Counted from the stretch's first letter, positions 46,690 through 56,985 are shown. The stretch: DNA of 64,000 nucleotides from Peromyscus leucopus (GCF_004664715.2 NC_051068.1:15317798-15381797), one strand, 5' to 3'. Notes: generated by a model not told the origin, from the sequence alone. Numbers and translations: made by a program.

Positions 46690-47280
46690 TTGTTTGTTTT
46701 CAATGGCCTTCCTCTATGTCACGCCCCAATTATGTTTTGAGATTGGACTTGTGGGTGACATGGGAGTCTCTGGGACATGCAGGTCTGGAAGGCTGATTGG
46801 GAAGTGGCTGGGAGGCAGCGGGGAGCTGGTGTTGCCCTCAGGGCTGTGTTCTGTCTGTTTGCAGCCGGCCAGGCAGCAATCTGCATCCCTGTGCCCCCAC
46901 CTCCAGTCCCCTCCTTCCCTCCCTCCCCCAGTGCACCTGCCCGCCACGCTGGCTCCGCATGCTGGCCGCCGTGCCCCACACAGCACCGCAGGCTGGCGTC
47001 AGTGCTATAGAGGCAGCTCCCTAAGTTTGCCATGTGCAGTGACCCGGTGCTGACCCAGAGCCATGATACAAACTGTGGGACTGTAATGAATCTCTAATTG
47101 CTCACAGTCCCTCATTGAGCTGCCGGCCCAAGGCTGAGCTGTTTTCCTCCCCAGGGTGGCACACACCCCTTTCTGCACCCTTATGCTGGGAGCACCTCCA
47201 CCTCCAGAGCTGGCTGAGCTCTTCTCTAGCCAGGAAGACCAGAAAGCTGAACACATGAGCCCTTCAGATCTGCATGGGGA
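46690..47280. other. GC-rich segment with CpG clusters
   Basis: Between about 46850 and 47010 there are GCCGGCC, CCCGCCACGCTGGCTCCGC and GGCCGCCGTGCC words, clearly richer in GC and CpG than the neighbours. AG-type acceptors occur (TCTGTTTGCAG at about 46863, TTTTCCTCCCCAG at about 47154) but no open frame fits convincingly. Could be a regulatory segment or simply GC-rich single-copy DNA. Confidence 0.3.
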
Positions 47281-47604
47281 CCCTGCTCTTGGCTTCCCTG
47301 ACTCCAGTGGGCCTGGCTAAGCAACGCTTGGTATCTGGGGGACAGTCCTGGGAAGGGGAGCTATGGAGGTGAGATATTAAGCATTTTACTTTCAGGAGAT
47401 AACTATAAAAAACCCAAGTTTGTATTCTTAAACCAAAATCGGATGCAGAGACCTATCTAAATTAAATAAAGAAACAATCAAGAGGTTTTGATTTTCTAGC
47501 AGTCAATGGGGTTGGTAAGAATGACAGGGACAGCATCTCTTTGTGTGCTAGGGATGGGGTTTGTATCCTCGCTAATCTTAACTAGGTTAGCAACACCTCT
47601 ACAC

Positions 47605-47665
47605 AAGAATGAAGACATGCTTTAGACAGGGAAACTGAGGCTGGGAGAAGTTAAGAAACCACTCT
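47605..47665 (-). mobile_element. MIR SINE fragment, antisense
   Basis: CTTTAGACAGGGAAACTGAG GCTGGGAGAAGTTAAGAAAC matches the best-conserved antisense MIR core. Confidence 0.65.
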
Positions 47666-48284
47666 ATCCTACCTCTGGAGAAACAATGTCCTGGGCACTT
47701 AGCAGAGGAACAGATAATGATGACATGCAAGCATTGTAGGGAATCCTTGTTCATTAGGTGAGGAATCACTCTAGCTCTCAAAATAGTGCACATGGCTTTC
47801 TATTTAAAAAGGAAATGAGATGATGAATGTGAAAATACTGACTCAAGATGGAGTTGAGCACCCAGGCAAGTACTCAGCTCACTCAAGGCAAATTTCAGTC
47901 CAGTTTCCCCTTGTGTGCTTGTGGCAGCCACTGGGGAAGCAGAGGTGAGCATGCCACCTTGGAGGGCTGCAGAGGCCCTTCCTTCTACTTGTTCTCCCAT
48001 GTCCCTCTAAGTCACTTCTAAAGGGACAGATTTGAACTTTTCCCAACACACCCCTAGGGCTTTCCAGACCCAAGGCCTGCCATGGCATGAACTGTGCCAT
48101 CCCGACCATCTGTGTGGTAGACACTGCCTGATGCTCATTGAGACCACGATTCTCCCCTACTCCTCCACCTCAACCCCACCCCCTACAATGTGGAAAAGAT
48201 TGCCAAGGAGCAAAGGCTGGTGGTCTCCAGTAGTTGGGTTTTGAAAAGGAAACTAAAGAATCACTGGCAATGACCACATAACTG
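47666..48284. other. Single-copy-like DNA, nothing recognised
   Basis: No repeat or gene recognised. Confidence 0.4.
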
Positions 48285-48433
48285 TGTTTTTTTTCTTTTT
48301 TCTTTTTGCTTTCATTTTTGTTTTTGAGACACAGTCTCTCTAACTCAGGCTATTCTTAAACTCATAGCAATCCTCCTGCCTCAGTCTCCCAAGAAGTGAG
48401 AGATTGCAGGTGTGATTCACCACAGCTGGCTTT
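48285..48433 (-). mobile_element. Old B1-derived SINE, antisense
   Basis: T-rich tail, then TTTTGAGACACAGTCTCTCT, CAATCCTCCTGCCTCAGTCT and CACCACAGCTGGC follow the antisense B1 order. Confidence 0.8.
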
Positions 48434-48749
48434 AGATATTTCCTCATTTTCAGATCAGAGGCATCTGTAGAGCCCCTGCATTCTTTGGGTTTGTCAATAA
48501 TTTGTACTTTCAACAGAGCTTCCTGCTGAAGACAGAAAATCTCCACTTTTGAGATGTCCAGCTTTCTACCATCTGCCACAGATTTGCTTCTGAGGTAGCA
48601 GCTTTGCAATGGGAATCCATAATTCCTAAAACCCAGGGTCTGAATCTTGCCATCACTATAAACAGAGGGAGGTTTTAGCTGGGAGGGAATGTGGGCATCA
48701 GTTGACAGGATGGTGTCCTCATGCACAAAGACAAGAAGAACTTCAAAGA

Positions 48750-48988
48750 CACGGTGAAACTCGAGCTAGAGATGGGGATGTGACTTGGTTGGGAGAGTGC
48801 TTACCTAGCATGTGGGAAACCTTGAGTTCCAAACCCAGCATAAACCAGGCATGGAGGTATGCACCTCCCAGAACTAGGAAGGCTGAGACAGGAGACTCAG
48901 GAGTTCAAGGTCATTCTCAGCTACATAACAAGTTCAAGGCCATCCTGAGCTATACAGAGATGCTATCTCAAAAAAGAAAAAAAAATCT
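48750..48988 (+). mobile_element. B4-type SINE (ID head plus B1 body)
   Basis: ID-like head GTTGGGAGAGTGCTTACCTA GCATGTGGGA is followed by a B1-like body (CCAGGCATGGAGGTATGCAC, GAGTTCAAGGTCATTCTCAG, TATACAGAGATGCTATCTC) and an A-rich tail. Confidence 0.8.
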
Positions 48989-49544
48989 GACATGCAGGAT
49001 ACTAATGGAACAAAAACACATTGGCTCTGGAGTGAGAGATGAGAAGTCTACATCTTTTTATGTTTGGAGACATATCTTGCTGTGAATCTTTGTGTATGTC
49101 CCTAAAGAGCTGATAGTGGTCTTATACATATCTCAGGAAGAACTACTTCTCAAGAAGTGAAAGACATGGGTGATGTGGGTTAAAAAAAATTTTTTTAGGT
49201 GGTTCCTATAGCTGCTGCTTCCCCACCATCTTGTGCATGTTGTGTTCATACGCATCACTTGTCACAATGTAGAGGCCATTATGGAAGCCCCTTTACAAAT
49301 GTGAAGGTAAGTAGCACGCTGAGAGTTCCATGACTGAAAGTGAAGTCACCTCTCCACAGGATTCATTCTGAGGAATGGTTGTCAAGTAATCTGGTTGTTG
49401 TATGAGCATCAATGAGTATACTTATATACACTTGCTGTGATCTAGATTACATAAAGTGAACTCAAAGTAGACCCAGGCTATAAAGTCTCAATACCTGTCC
49501 AGTGGCATACTTCCTTCAGCAAACCTCTATGTCCTAAAAGTTGC
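48989..49544. other. Single-copy-like DNA, nothing recognised
   Basis: No repeat recognised with confidence; the right part may already belong to the dispersed repeat that follows. Confidence 0.35.
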
Positions 49545-50565
49545 ATAATCTCCTCAAACAGCACCACCAACTGAGGACCAATTATTCACATATAGGAGTT
49601 TATGGGGGGCATCTTTCATTCAAAGCAACATATTCCACTCCCTGCTCCTATAGGCTCATGGCTCTCTCATGATGCAAAATGCAATTAGTCAAATTTTAAT
49701 TGTCTTCATAGTTTTAGGGAGTTTCAACACTGTTCTCAGGGCCAAGGTCCAAAGTCTCCTCTGAGACTCAAGGTAATTCTTAAATGCAATTAATCAAATT
49801 TTAATTGTCTTCATAGTTTTAGGGAGTTTCAACACTGTTCTCAGGGCCAAGGTCCAAAGTCTCCTCTGAGACTCAAGGTAATTCTTAAATGTGACTCCCT
49901 ATAAAACCAAAACCAGTGTTACATCTAAATATACAATAGTATGGAATAAACATTCCCATTCCAAAAGGGCGGAGCGGGGGTGTAATGACGACATATTGGA
50001 ACAAACCCCAGCAGGGCAAATACTAAATCCTTTAGCTACATGTATGGTCCTTGGGGCTCAGTTTAAAGGGGCTTAGATAGCTCTGGCCTTCCAGCTTTGC
50101 TGTCTGGAACATACATCATCTCGCTTAACTTGGTTCTACTCCATGCCTCTCTCCCTGGCATAAATCTCACAGCTCTGGCATCTCGAACTCATTGGACTTT
50201 CCACCACAACCCAGTCTTTGCTTTCGCCCAGTGCTCTGAAAGGCTTTCTCACAGCAGCTTTCTGCCCCAGCACTTCTCTAACACTGTGGAGGAAGAATGC
50301 CCAACCCCCCACTCTTCCATCCTTTCTGCTTCGGAAGCTGTCACATTTGGTGCTGGGATACTCGGGATTGACCTTTGTCCTCTTTGTCCCACATCATCAG
50401 CAGCTTTTCTATGTTGAAACAACTGCTTTCTAGGAGTGAGTGACCCCTTAGGATTTCTTCTTTCACAAGTTGGAAGCTTAGCTGGGTGGGGGTCCTTCCC
50501 TGAGTTGAAGATACCCTTCCGATTGATTGTTCCAGTGCAGAGCAGGAGGCCTCTTCCTTTTGAAG
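49545..50565 (+). mobile_element. Rodent dispersed repeat, class uncertain (part 1)
   Basis: The order CATTCAAAGCAACATATTCC, CTCATGATGCAAAATGC, TCTGAGACTCAAGGTAATTC, CATTCCCATTCCAAAAGGG and CCAGCAGGGCAAATACTAAA is a very common rodent repeat. I recall the family as abundant but cannot assign it securely to L1 or LTR. It contains a 105-bp tandem duplication and is cut by a B3 SINE; the family resumes at 51170. Confidence 0.55.
49681..49890 (+). repeat. 105-bp tandem duplication
   Basis: 49681-49785 and 49786-49890 are identical except for one base (GCAATTAGTC against GCAATTAATC). Near identity inside an otherwise old repeat implies a recent duplication or an assembly duplication. Confidence 0.97.
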
Positions 50566-50779
50566 CTTTTTTTTTTAAAATGAGTGTGAGCATTTTACCT
50601 ATATGTATGTATATACACCACATGTGTACCTGGTGTGAAGAACAGAAGCAGGTGTTGGAGTCCCTGGAATTGGAACCACAGATGGTTATAAGCCACATGT
50701 GGGTGCTGGGAACTGCATCTGGGTCCTCTGCAAAAGCAGTCAGTCCCTTAACCACTGAGACATCTCTCTGCTCTCTTTA
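50566..50779 (-). mobile_element. B3-type SINE, antisense
   Basis: Minus strand begins with the tRNA-like head (AGCAGAGAGATGTCTCAGTG GTTAAGGGACTGACTGCTTT) and includes the GCACCCACATGTGGCTTATA block; the plus-strand left end is the oligo-T tail TTTTTTTTTTAAAA. Confidence 0.85.
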
Positions 50780-51169
50780 ACAGTCAGCCTCAGCACGTGT
50801 TTTGACTGGAACATTGAGGTCCTGGTATTTCTCTTTCTCTCTCTAAACTGTACATTTTGTGTTTTTTTCTGCCCTGCTTGCTCCTTTTCACTGTAAATTG
50901 CATAAGGGTGATCAGTAACAACCATGCCACAAACCCAATGTTATGTTATCTTGAAATTCCCTCCACTAAGGAAATTAGTTTTTACTTTTTAGTTTAGGCT
51001 AGTGAAAGTGCTTAGGACACAGGCAGAAAGTAGCCAGAGCCTCTGCCAGCATAGCACATTAAGAGCCTCCAGCCCAGTTACTAAGAAAATCTATGTTACC
51101 CTCTGAAACTCCTGAGCCAGGCCTCTACAATACATACTATTCTCAGCCCTGTCTTCTGGGCTCCCACTA
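50780..51169. other. No clear assignment
   Basis: Between the B3 and the resumption of the dispersed repeat; possibly diverged parts of that repeat, nothing diagnostic seen. Confidence 0.3.
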
Positions 51170-51660
51170 GAACAGCCCATCAAGCTCTACTACGGAGTTC
51201 AACTGCTTTTCTAGTCCAAAGTCGTCCACGTTCGTCCTGAAAACAACGCGGTCAGGTTCTTCCTGGTACTACTCAACTCCTCAGTACCATTTTCTGTCCT
51301 ACTTTGATTTCTGCTGTTGTGATAAACACCGTGACCAATGGCAAGGAGGAGAGAGATTACCCCAGCATACAGTTAGGGTCCATTGTTGAGGAAAGTGAGG
51401 GCAGCTACAGTTGGGCAGGAGCTTGAAGCAGAAACAGTGAAGAACTTGCTTCTGGATTGCTCAGCTCTCTTCTGTAGCCCAGCTTACCTGCCTAGGGATG
51501 TCACAGTGGCCTGGCCCTTCTATGTCAATTAGAATCAAGAAACTGCCTCACAGACGTGTCCTGAGGCAAATCTGATCTGGGCAATGCTTCAGCTGAGGTC
51601 CCCTCTTCTCAGGTGACTCTAGGTTTGTATTTGACAACTAAAGCTAACTATGACATCAAG
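51170..51660 (+). mobile_element. Rodent dispersed repeat, class uncertain (part 2)
   Basis: GTCCAAAGTCGTCCACGTTC, TACTCAACTCCTCAGTACCA, then TTCTGCTGTTGTGATAAACA CCGTGACCAA and CAGCTGAGGTCCCCTCTTCT. The same second half recurs at 55358-55740 in the same orientation. Confidence 0.6.
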
Positions 51661-51765
51661 AAAGGAAAGACAGAGTGAAGGTGTTGTTCTAAGGTGGACA
51701 GTGGAAGTTTTTTTCTGAGGTGAGGACATCTAAATGTAGGTCTAAATGGAGTAAATAAACTAAGG

Positions 51766-51971
51766 CAGTTGTTCTCAACCTGTGGGTAATGACCCCACAG
51801 GGGCCACAAATCAGCTATGCTGCATATCAGATATTTACATTATGATTCATAATAGTAGCAAACTTACAGTTATGAAGTAGCAAAAAAATTGTATGGTGAG
51901 GGGGAGGGAGTCATCACAACATGAGGAACTGTATTAAAGGGTCACAGCATCAGAAAGGTTGAGAACCACTG
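51766..51971 (+). mobile_element. URR1-like hAT element, best preserved copy
   Basis: CAGTTGTTCTCAACCT and AGGTTGAGAACCACTG are nearly perfect terminal inverted repeats. Body words TTACATTATGATTCATAATA GTAGCAAACTTACAGTTATG and CACAACATGAGGAACTGTAT are diagnostic. Flanks AACTAAGG (51758-51765) and AATTAATG (51972-51979) agree at six of eight positions, consistent with the 8-bp duplication made by hAT transposases. Confidence 0.95.
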
Positions 51972-52239
51972 AATTAATGGGACATCAGACCAGTGTTCAG
52001 ATTCAGGAAGGAGTCTGGGCAAAGGGCTTGGGAAATGGGGGTGAGACCAATGTAATTGGCTGCCCACAGACAAGAGACAAGTGAGAAATGAAGTTAAATG
52101 AGGGAGGAAGAGATCAGCAGTCGGATGACAGAGGGTCTTAAAAGCAGTGAGACTGTCACAAGGAATTTGGAGTCTCATTCTGATTTGATATAAATATGGG
52201 AACAGACCAGATTTTCATTAGAGAAGGATTGTTCCAAGT
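51972..52239. other. Short single-copy-like stretch
   Basis: Nothing recognised before the old L1 begins. Confidence 0.4.
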
Positions 52240-52640
52240 AAGTACCATGAAAAAAAAAAGAACCATGATTTTCCAACAGTGTGGGAAAAAAACAGCAGTA
52301 ATACAATTCAAGATGGATAGTACACCCAGATGTAAAAGCCAACATTACAAATCTAACAGAACACAGTGGAGGATATATTGACTGTCTTGGGACAGAAAAG
52401 GTTCCTTAAGACACAAAAGCACCAATATAACAAATTTGATGAAATGTACAGCAGCAAAATTAAGAACTTATACACATCAAAAGGCATAATTAAGATTGTA
52501 AAGAACAAGTCATAAGCCAAAAGAATATGACTGCTATATATATTTCTAACCATAGAGGTGCATACATAAAATACAAAGAACTAAAATCAAGAGAAAAAAG
52601 ACAATCAAAATTTGAAATGGGTAAAAGATTGATATGCCAT
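52240..52640 (+). mobile_element. Ancient L1, segment 1 (ORF2 C-terminal part)
   Basis: GACAGAAAAGGTTCCTTAAG ACACAAAAGCACC, ATTAAGAACTTATACACATC AAAAGGCATAATTAAGA and TTTGAAATGGGTAAAAGATT follow the L1 ORF2 order upstream of the C-terminal block. It is interrupted at 52640 by a younger L1 and resumes at 54789/55287 (next-in-order words AACAAATGATAAACACC and GTGCTCAATAAAATCACTAA). Confidence 0.85.
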
Positions 52641-53690
52641 TCTTCAGTTGAAGTTGAGGGGGATCTAGGTTGTTTCCAGGTTCTGGCTATTATGAATAAT
52701 GCTGTTATGAACACATTTGAGCAAGTGTCTTTGTGGTATGATTGAGCATCCTTTGGGTATATGCCCAAGAGTGGTGTCACTGGGTCTTGAGGTAGATTGA
52801 TTCTCAATTTTCTGAGAAATCATCATACAGATTTCCAAAGTGGCTGTACAAGTTTGCACTCCCAACAGCAGTGGAGGAGTGTTCCCCTTACTCCACATCC
52901 TCTCCAACATAAGCTGTCATCAGTGGTTTTGGTCTTAGTCATTCTGACAGGTGTAAGTAAGATGGTATCTCAGAGTCATTTTGATTTGCATTTCCCTGAT
53001 GACTAAGGATGTTGAGCAATTCCTTAAATGGCTTTCGGCCATTTGAGATTCTTCTGTTGTGAATTTTCTGTTTAGATCTGTACCCCATTTTTTAATTGGA
53101 TTGTTCAGTATTTTGATGTCTAGTTTCTTGAGTTCTTTATATATTTTAGAGCTCAGCCCTCTTCAGATGTGGGGTTGGTGAAGGTCTTTTCCCATTATGT
53201 AGGCTGTCATTTTGTCTTATTGACAGGGTCCGTTGCCTTGCAGAAGCTTTTCAGTTTCAGGAGGTCCCATTTATTAATTGTCAATCTCAGTGTCTGGGCT
53301 ACTGGTGTTATATTTAGGAAGTGGTCTCCTGTGCCAATGCATTCAAGGCTACTTCCCACATTTTCTTCTATATGGTTCAATGTAACTTGGTTTATGTTGA
53401 GGTCTTTCATCCACTTGGACTTGAGTTTTGGGCAGGGTGAGAGATATGGATCTATTTGTATTGTTCTACATGCCACCATTCAATTATGCCAGCACCATTT
53501 GTTGAAGATGCTTTCTTTTTTCTATTGTATATTTTTGGCTTCTTTGTCAAAAATCAGATGTTAATAGGTGTGTGGATTTATTTCAGGGTGTTTGATTGAT
53601 TCCATTGATCCACATGTCTGTTTTTATGCCAATACCAAACTGTTTTTATTATTATAGCTCTATAGTAGAGCTTGAAGTTGGGGATGGTGA
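52641..53690 (-). pseudogene. L1 ORF2 fragment within the inverted part
   Basis: Conceptual minus-strand peptides include LLGIYPKDAQSYHKDTCSNV followed by FITALFIIARTWKQPRSPS, and LSPCPKLKSKWMKDLNINQV, both from the region C-terminal to the L1 reverse transcriptase. Frameshifts and stops break the frame. Confidence 0.9.
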
Positions 53691-54770
53691 TCTAGAAACA
53701 ACTTAGATACCCCTCAAGCAAAGAATGGATAAAGAAAAAAATTGTACATTTACACAATGGAGTATTACTCAGCTGTAAAAAACAATGACATTATGAAATT
53801 CATAGGCAAATGGATGGAACTAGGAAAAAAAAATTATCCTGAGTAAGGTAACCCAGACCCAGAAAGACAAACATGGTATGTATGTACTCACTCAAAAGTA
53901 GGTATTACATGAAAAGCAAAGGATAACCTGGCTGCAATTCACAGCTCCAGAGAAGCTAGGTAACAAGGAGGACCCTAAGAGAGACACATGGATCACCCTG
54001 GGAAGGGGAAATAGATGAGATCTCCTGGGTAAACTAGGCATGGGGGAAGGGGATAGAGAGGAGGGAGTGGAGGATGAGAACATGAGGAAATGGGATAGTT
54101 GAGTTAGGGGAGAGTGGGAGAGCAATGAAAGAGATATCTTGATAGAGGGAGCCATTATGGGGTTAGGGAGAAACCTGGTTCTAGGGAAGTTCACAGGAAT
54201 CCACAAGGATGACCCCAGCTAAGACTCTTAGCAATAGTGGAGAAGGTACCTGAACTGGTCTTCCCCTCTAATCAGATTGGTGACTACCCTAATTGTCATC
54301 ATAGGGTCTCCATGCAGTAACTGATGGAAGCAGATGCAGAGATCCACACAAGCCAAGCACTGGGCCCAGCTCCAGGAGTCCAGTCAAAGAGAGGGAGGAG
54401 GGATTACATGAACAAGGGGAGGTCAAGATCATGATGGAAAAACCCACAGAGACAGCTGACCCAAGCTTGTGGGACCTCATGGACTCTGGACTAACAGCTG
54501 GGGAGCCTGCATGGGACTAAACTAGACCCTCTACATGTGAGTGACCATTGTGTAGCTTGCTCTGTTTGTGGGGTCCCTAGCTATGGGACCAGGATCTATG
54601 CCTGGTGCACAAGCTAGCTTTTTGGAGCCCATTCCCTATGGTGGGATGTCTTGCTCAGCCTTGATGCGGTAGGGTAGGGTGGTGATATGGGGTAAGTGGG
54701 AGGAGGGGAGGGAGAGGAACTGTGGTTGGTATATAAAATGAATAAAAAAATTTTTAAAGTATAGCTGAAA
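52641..54770 (+). mobile_element. 5'-inverted (twin-primed) L1 insertion
   Basis: The left part (52641 to about 53690) is ORF2 DNA on the minus strand; the minus-strand frames at 52490-52910 and 53207-53479 read like L1 ORF2 C-terminal sequence. The right part (about 53691-54770) is ORF2 end and 3' UTR on the plus strand, ending in an A-rich tail. Both parts approach the same ORF2 position (GAAACAACCTAGAT-like words at 52665-52680 inverted and at 53695-53708). AAAAGATTGATATGCCAT occurs at 52623-52640 and again at 54771-54788, an exact 18-bp target duplication around the whole, so it is one insertion. Confidence 0.95.
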
Positions 54771-54795
54771 AAAAGATTGATATGCCATAGAAGAT

Positions 54796-55286
54796 TGTGG
54801 TGGTATCGTGTTCCCCAAAATATTGTGTACCCTAATAAACTTATCTGGGGTCAGAGAACAGAAAAGCCACTAGATAGATACTTAGGATAGGCAGTGGTAG
54901 CACACACCTTTAATCCTAGCATTCCAGAGGCAGAAATCCATCTGTTCAAGGATACAGCCAAGCATGGTGACTCATGCCTTTAATCTCAGAAAGCAAGCCT
55001 TTAATCCCAGGGAGTGATGGTAGAAAGCAGAAAGGTATATAAAGTGTGAGGACCAGAAACTAGAAGCATTTGGCTGGTTAAGCATTCAGGCTTTCCAGCA
55101 GCAATTCAGCTGAGAGCTATTGAGATGAGAACACAGAAGCTTCCAGTCTGAGGAAACAAGACCAGCTAAGAAGTTGGCCAGGTGAGGTTAGCTGTGGCTT
55201 GTTCTGTCTCTCTGATCTTCCAGTTCACCCCAATACTTGGCTCCAGGTTTGTTTTTATTAATAAGACTCTTTAGATTTATGCTACA
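54796..55286 (+). mobile_element. Solo LTR with embedded B1-like boxes (copy 2)
   Basis: TGTGGTGGTATCGTGTTCCC ... TTTATGCTACA, same family as 19207-19716. GAAGAT lies on both sides (54790-54795, 55287-55292), a perfect 6-bp target duplication. It holds a TATATAAA box at 55036-55043 and the two TTTAATCC-containing B1-like stretches, but the box-B-like part of the first is shortened (CATCTGTTCAAGG). Confidence 0.92.
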
Positions 55287-55350
55287 GAAGATTAACAAAT
55301 GATAAACACCCACACAAGAATGTGCTCAATAAAATCACTAATCATCACGG
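55287..55350 (+). mobile_element. Ancient L1, segment 2
   Basis: AACAAATGATAAACACCCAC and GTGCTCAATAAAATCACTAA TCAT continue the L1 ORF2 order left at 52640. Confidence 0.85.
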
Positions 55351-55357
55351 ACACTGT

Positions 55358-55740
55358 ATTAGTTTGTTTCCTGTTGCTGTGGTAAAAAAAAAATCCCTGA
55401 CCAAACCCACTTGGGAGAGAAAGGCTTCTTCATCTTACAGGCTGTAGTCTGTCATTGAGGGAAGCTGGAACAGGAGCTCAAGGCAGGAACTGAAGAACCA
55501 ACCACATTTCAATGCTGCTTACTGGCTTCCCCACAGCTTGCTCAGCCTGCTTTCTTTTATAACCCAGGACCACCTACCCAAGGATGTCAATCATGGGCTG
55601 GACTCTCCCACATCAATTATTAATTAAGAAAATGTTCCACACACGTGCCCACAGGCCAACCTGATCTAGGCAATTCCTCAGTTGAGATTCTCTCTCCAGG
55701 TGACTAGCTGGTGACAGGGACAAGCACTAACCAGCCCAGA
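55358..55740 (+). mobile_element. Rodent dispersed repeat inserted in ancient L1
   Basis: TTGTTTCCTGTTGCTGTGGT, GGAACAGGAGCTCAAGGCAG, CAGCTTGCTCAGCCTGCTTT, CCAGGACCACCTACCCAAGG and AGTTGAGATTCTCTCTCCAG GTGACT match the family at 51302-51655. No clear target duplication. Confidence 0.75.
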
Positions 55741-56076
55741 AACACAAGTCGGTATCACAGGGAGACATGCTTTTAGTATATTCCGCTAAAGCTGAAAAGC
55801 TTGATAACTCCATACAGACCCACTGCTGAGAATAGATGGATGTGTCATTTGATAATGCTTACAGAACTCACGGACTTCTTGTGAAATTTAAAGTAATAAA
55901 AACCAGTTTGGAGAAGTTCATGGGCGTCTTTTGCCAAGTTTGTTACTCACCTATTCCATGACCCAACAATTCTGCTTTCAGCGACTTATCCACTAAAAAT
56001 GACATAAGCACACAGAGACTTGTGAAAAAAAAAAAAAGTTTCATGGCAATGGTTTGTAACTGTCAGAACATGGAGA
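55741..56076 (+). mobile_element. Ancient L1, segment 3
   Basis: TTGTTACTCACCTATTCCAT GACCCAACAATTCTGCTTTC and TCATGGCAATGGTTTGTAAC TGTCAGAACATGGA continue the ORF2 C-terminal and downstream order of an old L1. Confidence 0.75.
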
Positions 56077-56610
56077 CACTGTGTAGGGTTGGGGCCTCTT
56101 TGGCTTCCTCCATACAGGCTATTATGCATAGTGTAGGTCATCTTTAGGTAGTCATGTTGGTGAGACTTCATGGGTGTAGCTTCTGACATAACTAGGAACC
56201 ACAAACTCACAGCATAGTTCCTGTCCCTCGGGCTCCTACAGTCTTTCCACCCCCTCTTCTACAATGGTCCCCGAGTCTTAGGAGCTAGAGTTGTGGGCTG
56301 AGCTCCACAATTCTGCATTTTGATTGGTTGTGCTTTTTTGAAATGGTCTCTGTTACAAAGAGAAGTTTCCTTGATGAGGGGTGATGAGCATATCAACTGG
56401 TTAATAGATATATATTATATTCAATATGTAATCCCATAATTCATATATTGAGTGTTACATGGTATGGTATGTATCAATGAGTAATGAAAAAAAGGCAATG
56501 TATCTAAAAAAGAGTGAAGAGGGCCATTATAGGATGGTTTGGAGGGGGAGAGGGTATGGAGGAAATATGTAATTATGTTATAATCCCCAAGATAAAAGGA
56601 ATAATAAGAA
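56077..56610 (+). mobile_element. Short L1 3'-end insertion with inversion
   Basis: 56077-56470 reads as antisense L1 3' UTR (GTGAGACTTCATGGGTGTAG, CTGCATTTTGATTGGTTGTG, GAGAAGTTTCCTTGATGAGG GGTGA). 56476-56610 is sense L1 terminus (GTTTGGAGGGGGAGAGGGTA, AATTATGTTATAATCCCCAA GATAAAAGGAATAA). CAGAACAT occurs at 56064-56071 and 56638-56645, a possible target duplication. This looks like a second, shorter twin-primed L1. Confidence 0.65.
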
Positions 56611-56639
56611 ACAAAAGCATGGGACAGTAGACAAAAACA

Positions 56640-56985
56640 GAACATTCTAGAACATGCATTCAGTGGACTACTACTCAGCAACAAAACTATTTAAAGTACA
56701 GCATTACAAAGAAATATCAGACAGTGATTAGGAATCCACACTTGAAGGAGAACACACCGCATAATTTTGTTTATATGAAACCCAAGCCTAGCAAGACTAC
56801 ATATAGCAATAGCAATAGAACAAAGGTTCTCAGAGGTCAAGGGCAGGGCCTCTGCAGGAGAACTTTTCGAAGTCATGAAATGTTCTGTCTTTATGAATGT
56901 GTTACACAGGTCATATATTTGTTTAAATTCTCCAGGCTAAGTGTGCATTCACTATAAAGAAATATACCACTTCCCCCAAAACTGA
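56640..56985 (+). mobile_element. Ancient L1, segment 4 (3' end)
   Basis: GTGGACTACTACTCAGCAAC, GAACTTTTCGAAGTCATGAA ATGTTCTGT and GTGTGCATTCACTATAAAGA AATATACC follow the terminal order of mammal-wide L1 elements. Confidence 0.75.

Noticed and set aside
53169..53564. 131-codon plus-strand open frame
   Set aside because: It is the antisense shadow of L1 ORF2, which is read on the minus strand here.
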